The position numbers and the translations under genes are program-made. The notes under the pieces were generated by a model. The model saw only the letters and a list, made by a program, of their open reading frames with translations, was not told where the DNA came from and made no database searches. Shown piece after piece: positions 10,717 through 22,974 of a stretch of 64,000 nt of DNA. The stretch lies in assembly GCA_949825065.1 (NCBI GenBank), contig OX463849.1, positions 34,615,199-34,679,198 on the forward strand, given 5' to 3'. This stretch comes from Odontocerum albicorne (Eukaryota; Arthropoda; Insecta; Trichoptera; Odontoceridae). Numbering within the stretch: the stretch's first letter is position 1; every line of letters starts with the position of its first letter.

Positions 10717-10925
10717 GATTGTATTGTATTAAATGTTCGTTGTATACAGTACAGCCTAGCGGGCTTATTGACGTGTGACAATATCTTCCAAACAACCAAA
10801 AACATATTAAAGAGGCCTAAAATGAAAACCAGACAGGAATCTCTTTTAGAAAAAGCTGGGTTCCAATTGAACCCGACCCATCCGGGCTGGGAGACAAGCT
10901 TCTTACCAACTAGGCCACGGAGAGA
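10717..10925 (-). mobile_element. SINE1 copy
   Basis: Antisense SINE1: tail first (TATACAGTACAGCC, GCGGGCTTATTGACGTGTGA, TCTTCCAAACAACC), then the CCAGACAGGAATC block, then the tRNA-like head ending CCAACTAGGCCACGGAG. To its left, 10673-10716 carries the antisense LINE-A 3' terminus (ACATACCATCACACCATTTC), so this SINE too sits at a LINE-A end. Confidence 0.75.
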
Positions 10926-13384
10926 GTATAATTCATTAAATATTAAATATACGTATTTTTATCCTATTTCTGTCGAGCTCACACTTCACACGTCAATGTG
11001 CGAGTTAACACACTATTACGTATAATAATTTTTGCTTCTTTTTATATTGCGTGGTTGTTGTATATTACATTAAATGCTTCGTTTACCTTATTGTTAGTCG
11101 CTTCCCTTAACTTATATTCCATTAAGTGCTCCATCATCACTTTAAGTGCTCCGCTTACCTTGTTCCTTGTCGCAGCCACTATCCTAAACTCAACTTACAT
11201 CAATTTTATTATGGAATATTTTTAATTTTCTTTTATTATTATTACCAAACATATATAATATGATTATGTGCTATACTACCATACTTTACAGACTTCTTAT
11301 TCTCGAAAATTCTCTTTCTCTTGTCATAGTCTCGCTTTTATAAATCCTTATTCTCATAATTATGAAAATAGACTGTAAATAACATGAAGTAAATCTTGTT
11401 TAAGTTCTTCTATTTTTCATAGTCCTCAAGAAAAAAATGTAGGACTATCACAAAAACAATTTTGAAATAGCAAAAAAAGTAAATTAAAATAGCTAAAAAC
11501 TGTTTTTAGGGAAAAAATTGTGATAACCCTCAAATGGTATGTCTGTATTTTTTTTGTGTGTACGTTAGACTCACAAAAGTAAATTATATGTTGTATATAT
11601 CGGAGATAAGGAGTCGAGCCGGTGCAGTGGTGATTAGGTCTTGGTTTACTATTGTGAATATGGGGACTGCGGGCAAGTGTCCTCCAGACCCGTTCCTTGT
11701 ATTGGAAAGTTCGAGACGGAGATGAGAGACGCAAGGTTTTAACCTTGGTTAAACAAACAGTTCGGCTAATGGAAATGGAGGGTCTACTTTGAAAGTACAC
11801 AATAAGAACAACTGTATATTTTAATCAATATAAATCTTTCAGCTGTCTTTTTTAAAATTAATTATTTATGTTGCATTTCACACAGGTTTAATCTAATTAC
11901 GAGTACATCAAATAAAAAAAATAATAAAAGTCAAACAAAATTATGATTATAACACGAACAATTTTTTTCAAGTTCTCATGTGAAAAACTGTGTTATGTTT
12001 ACAACGTTTAATAGGAATTTAATATTCAATTTATCTACCCAGAATCCATATCGGAAGTCATTCAACAAGGCTATTCCATGTGCGAGAGGTGACGCTGTAA
12101 ATAGCTTAGTTTTTTTATACGGCACCGAAAACAAATTTGATTTAGGTTGGCGTAAATAATTGCTCGGTACATTCAAGAAAAACCTTTCAATTAATCAAGA
12201 GTTTGATATTTTTCTTGTTAACAGTTTGTATTTGTATAAACAGTTACGTAGACCTCTTCTAAGGTTTACGAAGTATTTTATTTATATAAATAAACAGTAC
12301 AAGGTGCCTTATAATAAAAATAATAAAATTAAAAAATTGTAAGTGCTAAACACAATAAGGACAGAATATTTAAAAAAAATTAAACAATTACAACAAAAAC
12401 AATAAAAAATAAACTGGTATCAAATTGTACAAAATCACATGTTACCCATACAATACAGGACCGTCTACAGGGGCGAGCACGCACTGCGCAAAAAATACAA
12501 ACACGAAAGAAAAATCATTGAACAAAATATAAAATGCGGAATCAGAGAGGTGCAATTTCACAAATGTCCTTCAGCACAGGGGAAATTCACAAAAGTTGAT
12601 TTAAAAAAACTATAATAATCAATTAAAAGCAGTTCAAAAAAGTTCTTCAAAAGTCCGCGAAAGACACGCGGTGTTTAATTTCAAGGCTCGGATATTCGGA
12701 AGTGCCTTTTTCGGTGTTCATTAGACGAGTAGGTCAACAAACTAACTCCAAAAAGGCCCGAGACTGCAGCGTACCCATTTCTGATCCTGTGCAGTCTAGG
12801 TATGGAAGAAATTGTGAAAAAAATTAAATTTGTTCTATCATTTTCACATAGAAATGTATCCGGCAATATAGTATATGGTACAATCGTACCCATTAAAAAC
12901 GTGGGATAGTCATAGGTAAAATTCATACTCTGCAATAAAGGTATCGCAGAAATATCTCTTGGACTCGCTCAACCATCAGAAAGTTGTGAATAATTTTAAA
13001 AGGAAAGAAGACGATTTAAGATAAAACGTGACATTTTCTAAGATTATTCAAAAGGTTATCTTTAGGTACTTACTTAAATCTACAAATAATACTTACATGG
13101 AACAATAAGATGTACTAGTAAATCAATAACGATAATACAAGTATTATGAATTAAATTACTTATCTTGTGTGCATTATTACGTGCTTGAATTAATTTTGAG
13201 ATAATGGCATCATTTGCTTCTGATTTCATATTATGTTATCAGACATGGATAACATAAATAATAGCAGATTATAAACATACTAAATAATCTTTTTTAGATG
13301 GATCGATTGTTTTATTATTAGATGATCCTCAACGTATCATTCGAAGTGTCTCCTAATATGTGTTACGGATATGTTAACATAACA
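10926..13384. other. Unassigned stretch with one weak SINE-like patch
   Basis: About 11612-11740 has an A-box-like GGTGCAGTGGTGATTAGG and a GC-richer body but no clean B box, so a tRNA-headed SINE is only possible. About 12450-12690 has scattered GC-rich words of unknown origin. The remainder is AT-rich with no coding signal. Confidence 0.35.
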
Positions 13385-13530
13385 TGTGAACTTAAGACTG
13401 ATATGTTGAGTAAGATGAAGAAGAGCATGCCTAGATGGTCTGTACATGTTGAACCAAATAATTAAGAAAGACTTACAAAACAAATATATAGGGGGCGTGT
13501 GAGAGGAAGACTATGTATGATATGTGTGGT
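13385..13530 (+). mobile_element. LINE-A fragment
   Basis: Sense LINE-A: GAAGAAGAGCATGCCTAGATGG aligns with the region coding KMKKSMLRWFGHV, followed by the AACAAATATATAGGGGGCGTG region (TKQIYRGRV). Frame broken. Confidence 0.5.
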
Positions 13531-13839
13531 TGTCCGTCTGTTATTACGGATATAACAGAATCACCACCGAGTTCCGTCTCGACTCCCGTCGACCAATCAG
13601 GAAGACTCAGGGGCAAAGCGACAACATGCCGATCGCTGATAAATAGGGGTCCTGTGGGACGGAGTGTGACGTAAAAATATACATCTTGCGAATGATCCGA
13701 CGATGGGGTTACCTGGGTTTTCCCTACTTTAGAAAGAGTGGTGTACTCTAAATAGGAGTACTATGAATAAGTAGTACTGTAAATCAGATATGGAGTGGGC
13801 CACACTACACATAATATGCATGAGAGGGGCCTAATGGAG
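13531..13839. other. GC-richer unassigned stretch
   Basis: More GC-rich than its surroundings (around 13560-13700), suggesting part of an older element, but I recognise no domain. Confidence 0.35.
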
Positions 13840-14010
13840 TATTTCCTGTGAGTGAAATCCAGACCATGGACCACATCGTGCACAGCTGCCCACTGTGTTC
13901 GTTCTCTGGAGAGTGAGTTTTGCAGGAGCTGCAAAACTTAAAACACCGGACGTTGTGACCTGGTTGGACTGCACGTTAAGGTCAACCGCAACAACCCCCC
14001 AGGTGTATTA
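13840..14010 (+). mobile_element. LINE remnant, extreme C-terminus
   Basis: In one frame it reads QTMDHIVHSCPLC, and then, after an in-frame stop, LQELQNLKTPDVVTWLD. This resembles the C-terminal CG..QT..HI...CP and TP.A..W...L pattern of many arthropod LINE proteins. Short and broken. Confidence 0.45.
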
Positions 14011-14334
14011 TGTATACAAATTAAAATTTAATAAATATAACGGAATAAAAGCATGCCAAATATTTAAATAATTTTATAAAAAAATCCTTCCGAGTTGACA
14101 CACTGACTAAAATGTGTTTCAAAATAATGTTAACATCAAAAATAAATTATTTTGTTTCCCTACTACGGACCGAAACTTTAAAAGTTGATTGTAATTGAAT
14201 TGCACCGTTCAACTTCACGCCTTTAAACATGTTGAATGGATTCACAATTTAAACCAACAAAAGAGCTCTGACTTCTGAATTCATTGCCATTTTGACACGT
14301 CATGTTTTGTTTGATGTGTCATCCACTTTTAACA

Positions 14335-15010
14335 GGGATATGAAAAACTAGAAAATACTGAAATTAGCCGAATAAATGCTGTAAAAATACGCGCAGTGAG
14401 AAAAATATACGGCAGGACAATGTATGGCAGGATACGGTATGAAGTGATTAGGAATGCATGTGAACATAAGGCTGATGTATTAATGAGGATTAACAAGAGA
14501 GATAGTTTGGACATGCAGAATGAATAAATGATAAAGACTAGCAATTCAAGTATATAGTGCAAATGTGAATTAAAGGCGTGGTGGTAGAGGAAGATCCAGG
14601 AAAGTGTTGTTGGATCAATGATATTTAAAAAAAAGGAAATTTTAAATGGAAGAGAAATCATAAGAGTTGGATGAGAGTGTATATAGACCACATATTTCGC
14701 CTCTTCTACATTATTACAAAGACATCTGTGGCCTAGTCGGTAAGAAACCTGTCTCACAACCAGGAAGTCGTGGGTTCGAATCCCGCTGGAAACCAGATTT
14801 TTTACAAAAGATTCCAGTCTGCTTGTCACTTAAGGCATGTTTAACTTATTTCTTGCTGGTTGGAAGAGATTGCTATATGACAATAAGCCCGCCAGGTTTT
14901 ACTGAATACAACGAAAGCGTAATACAATGCAATATACTTGTATGTAGAAGATACGAAATATGAATGTTATTCTGACGCTCTTTCCAATCTGCCTACTCCG
15001 GGAATTTCAA
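14335..15010 (+). mobile_element. LINE-A 3' end interrupted by SINE1
   Basis: The left part (14335-14689) carries the sense LINE-A tail in broken frames (AATAAATGCTGTAAAAATACG-type start, then GGTAGAGGAAGATCCAGGAA for GRGRSRK, and GGATCAATGATATTTAAAAA). The right part resumes at about 14941 (GTAGAAGATACGAAATATGA) and ends in CTGCCTACTCCGG. The SINE1 copy lies between them. Confidence 0.65.
14724..14940 (+). mobile_element. SINE1 copy with the best tRNA-like head
   Basis: The head has an A box TGGCCTAGTCGG and a perfect B box GGTTCGAATCC about 40 bp later, then TGGAAACCAG, the CCAGTCTGCTTGTC block, and the 3' tail CTGGTTGGAAGAGATTGC, ATGACAATAAGCCCGCCAGG. It is the reference copy for SINE1. 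It is not a functional tRNA: it lacks a closing acceptor stem and continues ~140 bp past the head. Confidence 0.85.
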
Positions 15011-15504
15011 CGAAACTAATCATACGTGATTTGGTACGACATGGTGGTCAGGTTGGTAAGTCATTTTACCAATGAGGGTTCGCCAACCACGACATCGCAG
15101 TAATTGATAATAATTGGTAGCCTTTGCCCGTCTTGAAAGACGATGGTAATACAGCGATTTATAATAAATAATTGTTTAAAGAAAGCATAGGGCTGGCGGA
15201 ATATTTTCTGATGACTTTGGAGACAAATTCTCAATCCACAAAAAAATACCACACCAGCAACGCCACATCGAGTCCTGGTCCGGGAGCACTCTAGACTTCG
15301 CTTTCTCTCATTTGAATTTGAGGTCTTCAAAACCATGTCGCCCAGCTTAGACGAAGCACTTAGAGCGACATATTTCGGTCTTAAGCATTATATTCACACA
15401 ATTCTTAATTGATATTTCAAGTTATCGTGACTCTCACAGGCATCCTTATAACGTAGATGCTATTCAATTTAGGATATTTTGGTGTTACATATTTCACCAA
15501 TTGC

Positions 15505-16345
15505 GTACATACTTGTCATCACGCCGTGTCGCTGTCGGAATAAATAAAGCATAAAACTTCTTTTTTAACTAAGTGAGCTAATTGACATGTGACAATCTCT
15601 TCCAACCAACCAGAAATATGTTTTAATGAGCCTTAAGTAAAAACCAGACTGGAATCCTATTTTTAATAAAACTGGGTTCCAGCGGGAATTGAACACGCAA
15701 CCTCCGGATCGGCAGATAAGTATCTTACCACCAGGGCACGAGGTCATCTTTCTTATAGCAATTCACATCTTTCGCCTCTTCAATATCCATACACATTCTC
15801 ATACAGCGTCTACGTTTTCTCATACGTTCTACATTTCCTGCTTTCAATATATCCTTCACTCGATCCTACCATACTTTCCTTAGTTTACCTCTATCAAGCC
15901 ATTGCTTCACATTTTCACTATGTTTGTTTCGTTAGCCATTCTTCAATCATTCGTTCTAGATGCCCAAACTATCTCAATGTGCTCTGCTTCATCTTATTTA
16001 ATACATCATCCTGAAGTTCACTTCAAATTCTGATATTATTGCACCCCCTCATGTATTAATCTCAGTACACACTGTCCAACAGCGTTCAGTCGGCTCTCGG
16101 CAGTCTTTTTCATTTCTGTACATCAAAGTTAGTACACTTGAACACTTGTAGACTATCATCTTAGCAGATTTGGATACTGATCTGATTCGAGTATATATGT
16201 TTTAATGCCCCATTGACTTCGTTTCTTATCGTTACATGCCCCTCGATGGGTCTCGTAACTCATCCATTATATGAGAAAATACTACCTTAATAGCAGAATT
16301 TCTTAACTTTCTCTAATCTTTCTTTGAATCTTGGCTTTGGATTTT
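15505..16345 (-). mobile_element. LINE-A copy interrupted by SINE1
   Basis: Antisense LINE-A beginning with its 3' terminus (ACTTGTCATCACGCCGTGTC), broken by SINE1 at 15570-15743, then resuming from CACATCTTTCGCCTCTTCAA through GATCCTACCATACTTTCC to about 16345. One of the longest LINE-A copies here; multiple frameshifts. Confidence 0.7.
15570..15743 (-). mobile_element. SINE1 copy inside LINE-A
   Basis: Antisense SINE1: TGACAATCTCTTCCAACCAA, GAAATATGTTTTAATG, CCAGACTGGAATCC, then a head with GGGAATTGAACACGC (degraded B box) and TTACCACCAGGGCACGAGG. Inserted near the 3' end of LINE-A. Confidence 0.75.
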
Positions 16346-17239
16346 GCAGCATTCTATTCAACTAATTGATATTGAAGTGTTGACAAACATAGAGAAATTT
16401 ACTTTTAATATACGTATTTTCGAAAACTTAATAACACTGACGCCTGCATGTGACAGAAGGTGTAGAAATTAATTCTACTTCAGAAATATGAGATAGGCTG
16501 TGATGAAGGACGCCCACCTTCTAAAGGCCCGATCGCACCTTTGAAACTAAACTGTCATAAGACAAAACAAAATAGTGTCGACATAATTTAATTTTCAAAT
16601 TGTTTTTACTGCTGTTACCTTTTAAGTGTGCATTTGAATTATTTTACGTGTCCTGATTTCATATTTATTTAGAGATTGCCAATCCAGTGAGTAGTGTACT
16701 ACATTTGCTAATTACTCTGCATAACAGCGATTCTCAACGCGTTTCCCGCGGGTGCTAATGCGAACTATTTGCTTGAATCCCTTACAAATTATTAAATAAC
16801 GAAACAAGAACATTTATAATAGTGCGTCATTTGTGTGATAACTTTTAGGTTTATAAATGCCCCACTAGAAAAACTAGCAGCTTAGAAATAAATACATAGC
16901 TTTATCAAGAATCTCTAAAAAAAATCGCTGAATATCATTAAAAATTATTTTATTTGTTTTCGGAAGTTCACAAGTATTATCCGGAGTGATTAGAAATACT
17001 TGCCGGATATTATGTGTTATGGCGGGGCAAGATGTGATACGGTCAAAAATGTTGTAAGTTTACGAGCTCCTTAAATGAGACTTATTTCCAGAATACGAAT
17101 CAGCGTGATTTTGTTTGTGTAAAATCTAATATCTATAATTTTAATATTTATGAAAACTTTATTTCAAATGATCTAGCTGAAGAAATATAAGTTGAAAAAT
17201 ACATACATACTTCAGCAAGGCATTTTGAAAGTATAACAC
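16346..17239. other. Unassigned stretch
   Basis: AT-rich, no family or coding similarity recognised. Confidence 0.4.
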
Positions 17240-17560
17240 GTAGTTTTATTAAAATGCACGGGTTTTAACAGGATGTTTGCTTTGGTGGTTTGAGAGTAAT
17301 CTCAAGAATTGTAATCTTGGTGTCAAGATCACGTCACGTCCATTGTATAATTTTTGTTCGAAAATTGGTGTTTCATACGGCTCTCATTTGGAGCCAATAT
17401 TATTTTTGTTTTTCATTAATGACGTAACAGAGATAAAATATTTCATATTGTTGAAATTTTAATATTTACCGATTACATCAAAATGTATAAACGATAATCT
17501 AACATACGAGTAAATGACTGTTTGATGCTCAACGGAGTTTATTTTTAAAATTCTTCCATT
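17240..17560 (+). pseudogene. LINE-E: CR1/Jockey-type reverse transcriptase fragment
   Basis: The frame 17277-17462 contains WFESNLKN, then IGVSYGSHLEPILFLFFIND. The latter corresponds to RT motif 4 of CR1/L2/Jockey-type LINEs (GVPQGS.LGP.LF..FIND). Beyond the stop, a shifted frame reads FTDYIKMYKR, matching the FADD.K.Y catalytic block with the second Asp of the pair missing. So it is inactive. Confidence 0.6.
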
Positions 17561-17894
17561 GAAAGACTGCACATATTGCACAATCAATATATGCATTATA
17601 TAGATTTTCATGTGACTTTGATTACTTGCAGGAGTGAAGTGAAGAAGTTATTATAAGACGAACCGACCCATAAAACAAAACTACACAATTGATTTGATTA
17701 AATTTTAAAGATTTACTGTATTGAGTCGATTCGTCTTATACGAGCTTTTTTTTTCTATTGTATAATATAATAAATAGTGCCTATATTTCAATGTTAAATT
17801 AAATTACTTTAATTTTTTTACCAAAAAACTCTTTTGACCGTTAAAATTAAAATTAAAAAAAAAAAACAATATTTGAAATCTCAGTATGGGTGAG

Positions 17895-18215
17895 GTTATA
17901 TAGGTAATAATAATAAAAACACAATTTATTTAGTGCTGTTTAAATAGCAAACTCTCCTCAAGAGTGACCTAACTCGGGACTCAAACGCATTATTATTGAC
18001 AAATTAAAAATATTACAACATAAATATATAATATATAAATTACGTGTAAGAATGTGAAGACAGGGTTGCGGCTATTAGTTTGGTACTTTTCCGTATCTAC
18101 ATTTATCAGTAAGAAACCCGCTGAAAACTTATCAAGAAAAGACAAACTAATGTTTGATCTCACATTATTAAAAAATTTTCAACTCGTATTTCAGTAATCC
18201 GAAACTAACTGTTAT
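17895..18215 (+). repeat. Family 5 interspersed repeat
   Basis: Aligns end to end with 47990-48310: AATAATAATAAAAACACAAT start, GTGCTGTTTAAATAGCA, CTCGGGACTCAAACGC, TTATTATTGACA, GGTTGCGGCTATTAG, GGTACTTTTCC and an ACAAACTAATGTTTGATCT-type end. Confidence 0.65.
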
Positions 18216-18967
18216 TATGGGGCCAAATTTGCTATGTTACCGAGTTACTCGTAACTGCAGTCGTGAATATTTTTGAACAGTAATACTCGTATGTTCGAAT
18301 TCTTTTAATTTGTATATGATCCACGGAGGCAGAATGTCAAGTTAAAATAAAAAGTATTGAAAATATAATTAAAAAATCTTTCCCGTACTAATAATATTTA
18401 TGTGTTATCATTTGATACAATGAAGAAGTATAAATTTTAATCGAAAAAAATATATGGATATCCGTCATTCTCTTCCTCATCTGGAATGTGTCGTGCCTAC
18501 CATAATACAATTGAGAGCCCCTGCTTTACGATGATCCAGCATCACATCTCAATTTTTTATTGAAATGAAGTGGGCATAAGTGACCCAAATTCAAAGTTTA
18601 GGGCGTTTAGTCCTGAACACGAATTTCTTGACTAAAAATTTCTTTGATTTATATTCAGAATCGGACCTCAGACGCTCTTCACGTTCAAGTGGGGTAATGA
18701 ACAATCAATCACGTGTGGTACAGTATGAGATACTCTTAGATCCTTGCTGATATTCTTCCTCATGAATAAACTAACTATTGTGATAGCAGACGTCCTTTGT
18801 GGAATAAAAAAAAGCGTGCAACATGACAATAAAACAGTCTAAATTCTTCAATAAAAAAGTTAATATTTTGGTATTAAGTGTAAAGGTAAAACTATAAATT
18901 CGAGGCAAAGTGCTCATTAAACCCCCAAATTTTCAACCTTCCCAAATTGCAAATAATAACATTTCAT
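18216..18967. other. Unassigned stretch
   Basis: AT-rich; no coding signal or family recognised. Confidence 0.4.
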
Positions 18968-19190
18968 TTAACACTTGCCTTACTGTGCTAAAAAATTCAG
19001 CCAGCCATGGTGCTGGACGCTAAGCGTCCAGTGAAAAATGTATGTTTTAAATTAAAATTATGCGAAATCTGCTAGGTTATTTTTTGTAATTAGCTATAAA
19101 AATAATGTTATTATGTATTAAAACGTCAAATAAACAAATAAAATATAAGTCCTGGTCATTCGCTATCCATCACAGGGTGGCAAGTGTTAA
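18968..19190. mobile_element. piggyBac-like MITE with TTAA duplication
   Basis: TTAA at 18968-18971 and 19187-19190 flank a 215-bp element. Its left end CACTTGCC and right end (reverse complement CACTTGCC) match for 8 bp and then share CTGTG a few bases in. Near the left end is a perfect hairpin CTGGACGC-TAA-GCGTCCAG. TTAA target use and subterminal inverted repeats are typical of piggyBac-superfamily MITEs. No coding capacity. Confidence 0.65.
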
Positions 19191-19534
19191 AGACTATGAC
19201 ATATGAAGAGATGTGCGTGTATGTCATTAAGAATCATTTATTTCTTTTTCAAAATTATGCATAAGTAATTTCAAGAAAAAATAAGGACTTGTGTCAGTCT
19301 TCTATTCCAAAATCCAATATGACGATAAAACTGGTGTGTAGCAGTGTAAAGGGGTCGGCAAACATTTGACGACGACACATTTTCTAGTCACTGTTCGCTG
19401 AACTTTAATTAATATATATGGCAATGAAACCACGTGAGTCATTTATTTAAGGAAGCTTCGACAAATTTGTACGCAATTCAACTTAATATACTTATTTCAT
19501 CAGTTAATTTTTTTTTATTTAGATTTTAATATTA

Positions 19535-19730
19535 CAGTTGGCAGGAGGCATGTCTTTCGACCCGGTCATGGGTTCAATTCTCATTTGTACTCAGTTTTTT
19601 TTATTATTCATGTCTTGTTTTCTCTTAAGTGTCCTTAAACATATTCTGGTTGGTTGGAATGGATTGCCACATAGAAATAATCTGCCAGGTTGTATTGTAT
19701 ATAACGAAAGTGTATTAACTATATGAACAC
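19535..19730 (+). mobile_element. SINE1 copy, head truncated
   Basis: Starts within the head; the B box is GGTTCAATTCTC. The tail is well preserved (CTGGTTGGTTGGAATGGATT, CTGCCAGGTTGTATTGTATA, then CGAAAGTGT). Confidence 0.7.
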
Positions 19731-20811
19731 TGAGACTGAATATTGAAAACATGACGTGATTGGCTCATAACGTTATAATTTAAAATCGTTAATTTTTTTG
19801 TGTAGTAAATTAATGAATACACGAATTAAAAAATGCATTAGTAAAAGTAAATAAAAACGGATTATTACGTATAACGCGAGTTTGTATAAATAAAATTGTA
19901 CGCGGTTGTATGAACAAATACATATCTCAAATTTTGTCGAAAGTTTTTATGAAACAAGCTGAATTGTAAAAATGGTTGGATTGATATTATATTAGTCATA
20001 TTAATTAAATGAAACTATTAATACTATTTCTACTTTTTTGCTTTATTTAAAAAAAACCGACAAGTGATCCAACTTTATAATTGGTGGTAAAAATCTAAAC
20101 GCTTAAATTATTAATTAGTATTGTTTTTTTTTCTAATGACTCCTTGTTATAAAATATTCTGTATTTATTTTTGTTTTTTCTTACACTATTTTCGGAACAA
20201 CCGAACACTAATCGGTTGGGAAATATTACAATATACCCAAATTTTATTGCATACAAAGTTAAGTGTAAGAAATAATTAAGTAAAATTTTCCGACTCCTGA
20301 ATTAAAGATAGTTCGTGAGGTGTAGCCACGCATCGCCAACCATAGCTGGTGGGCGAGACAAATTGTCGACTTCAGCGCATTAAATCAAATTGCACGCTTG
20401 TCACAGGCGAAACTACACATTACCACAAATATACAAATTAATACAAATTGGTTAAAATCTTGAATGCAAATTTGCAGTGTTAGATGTGACTTGGGGATCT
20501 GTTATAATATCTGGGTGGGACAGGGCCTTTGCGAGAGGTACAGTTGCGTGTGTGTGAAAACCAAAAATTTCCCCTAGTTAAATTTAAATATTTTTAAAGC
20601 AAATACATTATTTGTGATACCGAGCGAATACATTACAGGTAGGTAATAATCGTAAATTTTCGTTACGTGCTTCAATTATTCAAATTTATTTATATTCAAG
20701 TAGGCGAAAGCGTGTCTTAAGTTGATATCCATATCCTATGTCATTTCTAGTTTAATTTCACAGTCCAGTGTATAAAAAAACGCAGAGAAAACAATAACAC
20801 AACTGTGTTTT
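19731..20811. other. Unassigned stretch
   Basis: About 20290-20420 is GC-richer (GTGAGGTGTAGCCACGC and following) with no family recognised. The rest is AT-rich. Confidence 0.35.
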
Positions 20812-21018
20812 AAGAGATATAGTACAAGGGTATCATAGCCCATACAATTTATTTAAGAGATATAGTACAAGGGTATCATAGCCCATACAATTTATTTGAG
20901 AGATATAGTACAAGGGTATCAAAGTCCATACAATTTATTTAAGAGATATAGTACAAGGGTATCATAGCCCATACAATTTATTTAAGAGATATAGTACAAG
21001 GGTATCATAGCCCATACT
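20812..21018. repeat. 43-bp minisatellite, about five units
   Basis: Units begin AAGAGATATAGTACAAGGG at 20812, 20855, 20898, 20941 and 20984 (last partial). The period is 43 bp and the units are nearly identical, differing by two or three substitutions. Confidence 0.95.
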
Positions 21019-21589
21019 AAACGATATTCAAGAGTACAAGAGTTGTCACAGATCACTTTTTTCAATTAAGATGGGCTTAAGTTTAATCATTTTCCTTGAA
21101 TATATAGATTCTTAGTTAATAATATAGCATATTATGAATAGGAACTTTATTTTAAATCCGAAGTGACCAAGATCATGAAAACGCCACGTTATAAGGGGCA
21201 ACCAGCGAATACAGGCAATTCAAAGAGCGGCAGTCACTTGAATCAGTTGGCTGTGAATGACGCACACATTACACATATGGACGCGTCGCCCCTGGGGTCG
21301 GTGGGTTATATCAATATTATTATAGATTAGTGTTATATAAATATTAGATTGGACTTACTCGTATAATTAACACCGCAATAAGGTAAATGGTGATAAAAAA
21401 GACAATAAATATGTTGTCCGGAAATAATTTTTGAATTTCTTGATAGATGTCGTTAGGACAAAATCTTCATTTATAAAACCTCACTTCAAACGTGCTGAAT
21501 TTATATTATTATGAAAGGTGATAAATAGTTGAGCGCAATTGCCAATTTTTTTTTATTGTTATTTTGAAGACCATGCAAAATGTTGTTTT
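21019..21589. other. Unassigned stretch
   Basis: About 21170-21310 is GC-richer than its surroundings (GGACGCGTCGCCCCTGGGG) but unrecognised. Confidence 0.35.
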
Positions 21590-22020
21590 TTCTAGTTATA
21601 ATAATTAACACGGACTTGCGTTACGCTCAAATTGTTTCTCAGTTCACCGTTCTTCATTATTACGTCATCTTTTACTGTCCATGCAGGGAGACGATATAAC
21701 CAATTACCAGGTAATGTTAAACTACCTTCATTATTGGAATGTTATAAAAAAATATTTGAAATAACTTAATTTCAAGTCAATAAATTTACGTGTTTCATTC
21801 ACGAGTCGGTAAACCGGGATTTCCTTTCCTCTTTATCATTCCTTCCTTTTTCCTTTGGTGAAATCTCACTTTTATTATTATTTATATTGTCCTTGACTTT
21901 TGTAAAAAAATCATTATATTTCTTATATTTTTGAGAGCATGTAACTTTATTTACTTTTAAGAAGTTGGTTGAAAGTCCATCATTAACTAAATAAATTAAA
22001 AAATCTATTGTTTTATTAAT
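21590..22020 (+). mobile_element. CR1/Jockey-like LINE 3' end with readable ORF2 C-terminus
   Basis: A frame ending at the TAA at 21767-21769 reads SSFTVHAGRRYNQLPGNVKL, then PSLLECYKKIFEIT. This is the C-terminal pattern of CR1/Jockey-type ORF2 (FTV..VR.YN.LP..V....SL..FK..L). The 3' UTR continues with GTGTTTCATTC and CATGTAACTTTATTTACTTT blocks shared with 23150-23420. Most conserved of the four copies in the coding part; 3' tail truncated. Confidence 0.6.
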
Positions 22021-22214
22021 CACCGATTAATGTGTTTCAACCTTTCTTGAAAGGACCTCTTCAGGTGGACTGAGATGAAATAAAAAGTTCCACAAAGATT
22101 TGTAAATAAGGACTCATTGTTATGTTCCACAAAATGTATGCTTATTTAATTTTATTTTGTATATGTCTCATATATATATATATTTTTTTAAGTATAACTA
22201 AGTATTTTTAGTGT

Positions 22215-22440
22215 TGACGACCTTTTGTGGTGTAGTTGGTAAGACGCTGAACTTCCTTCAAGGGTTTTAGGTCTGAATCGTGATGATATCTGAAAAAAGG
22301 ACTATGTGGTAACACTCGCGTACGCTAGACGTGTGTGAGTTTTATTGCATCATTACTGGCGGTAGTATTGTCAACGCGTCTGATGATAGCCTGCGAGTTC
22401 CGTGCTTACTCTAATGGTTCTGAATATAAATGTTGTGTTT
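22215..22440 (+). mobile_element. SINE3 copy
   Basis: A-box-like TGGTGTAGTTGGTAAGACG, degraded B box (GGGTTTTAGGTCTGAATCG), then the SINE3 body (GGTAACACTCGCG, GGCGGTAGTATTGTCAACGC, GCGAGTTCCGTGCTTACTC). Confidence 0.6.
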
Positions 22441-22974
22441 AGATCACGCTCTTCAATATGTCTGGAAAGTCAATTCAGTTACTCGCGTATTAGGAAGCAC
22501 TATAAGAATGATTAAATAAAATTACATCTATGAATGTGAAATCAATAATAATTATTGTAATGAAATAAAAAAATCATTAATTGAACTGAAATCATAAAAT
22601 TTATCCTGTAATTAATTTCAAACCAAATCCATTCTTCAACAAATGCTGCATCAGACCCCTAATTAACAATTATGATAGAATTCAAATCCAAATCAGCCCT
22701 CGTAATTGGCAATCTGTAATAGAGGTATTATAAGCAAAATGCATTTTGCAGACGAAATTTGATTTCGGCAACCATCAAATGCATATCATTTGTACGTGGA
22801 CTAGGTTCTGTAGCTTCGGGCAGTTTGTCTGATAATGACTAGACATATCGGTAAATAATAAAATGCGTGCACAGAAATGATCAGATATTTTATAAAACAA
22901 CATTGTTAAAATAGGGATATGCATTTATTTTCATTGGAAGAAGTGATATTTCACATACTCTCTCTATTGTATAT
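22441..22974. other. Unassigned stretch
   Basis: AT-rich, no family or coding similarity recognised. Confidence 0.4.

Noticed and set aside
14724..14800. tRNA gene
   Set aside because: A and B boxes are good, but there is no acceptor-stem closure and the sequence continues into a SINE tail found in a dozen copies.
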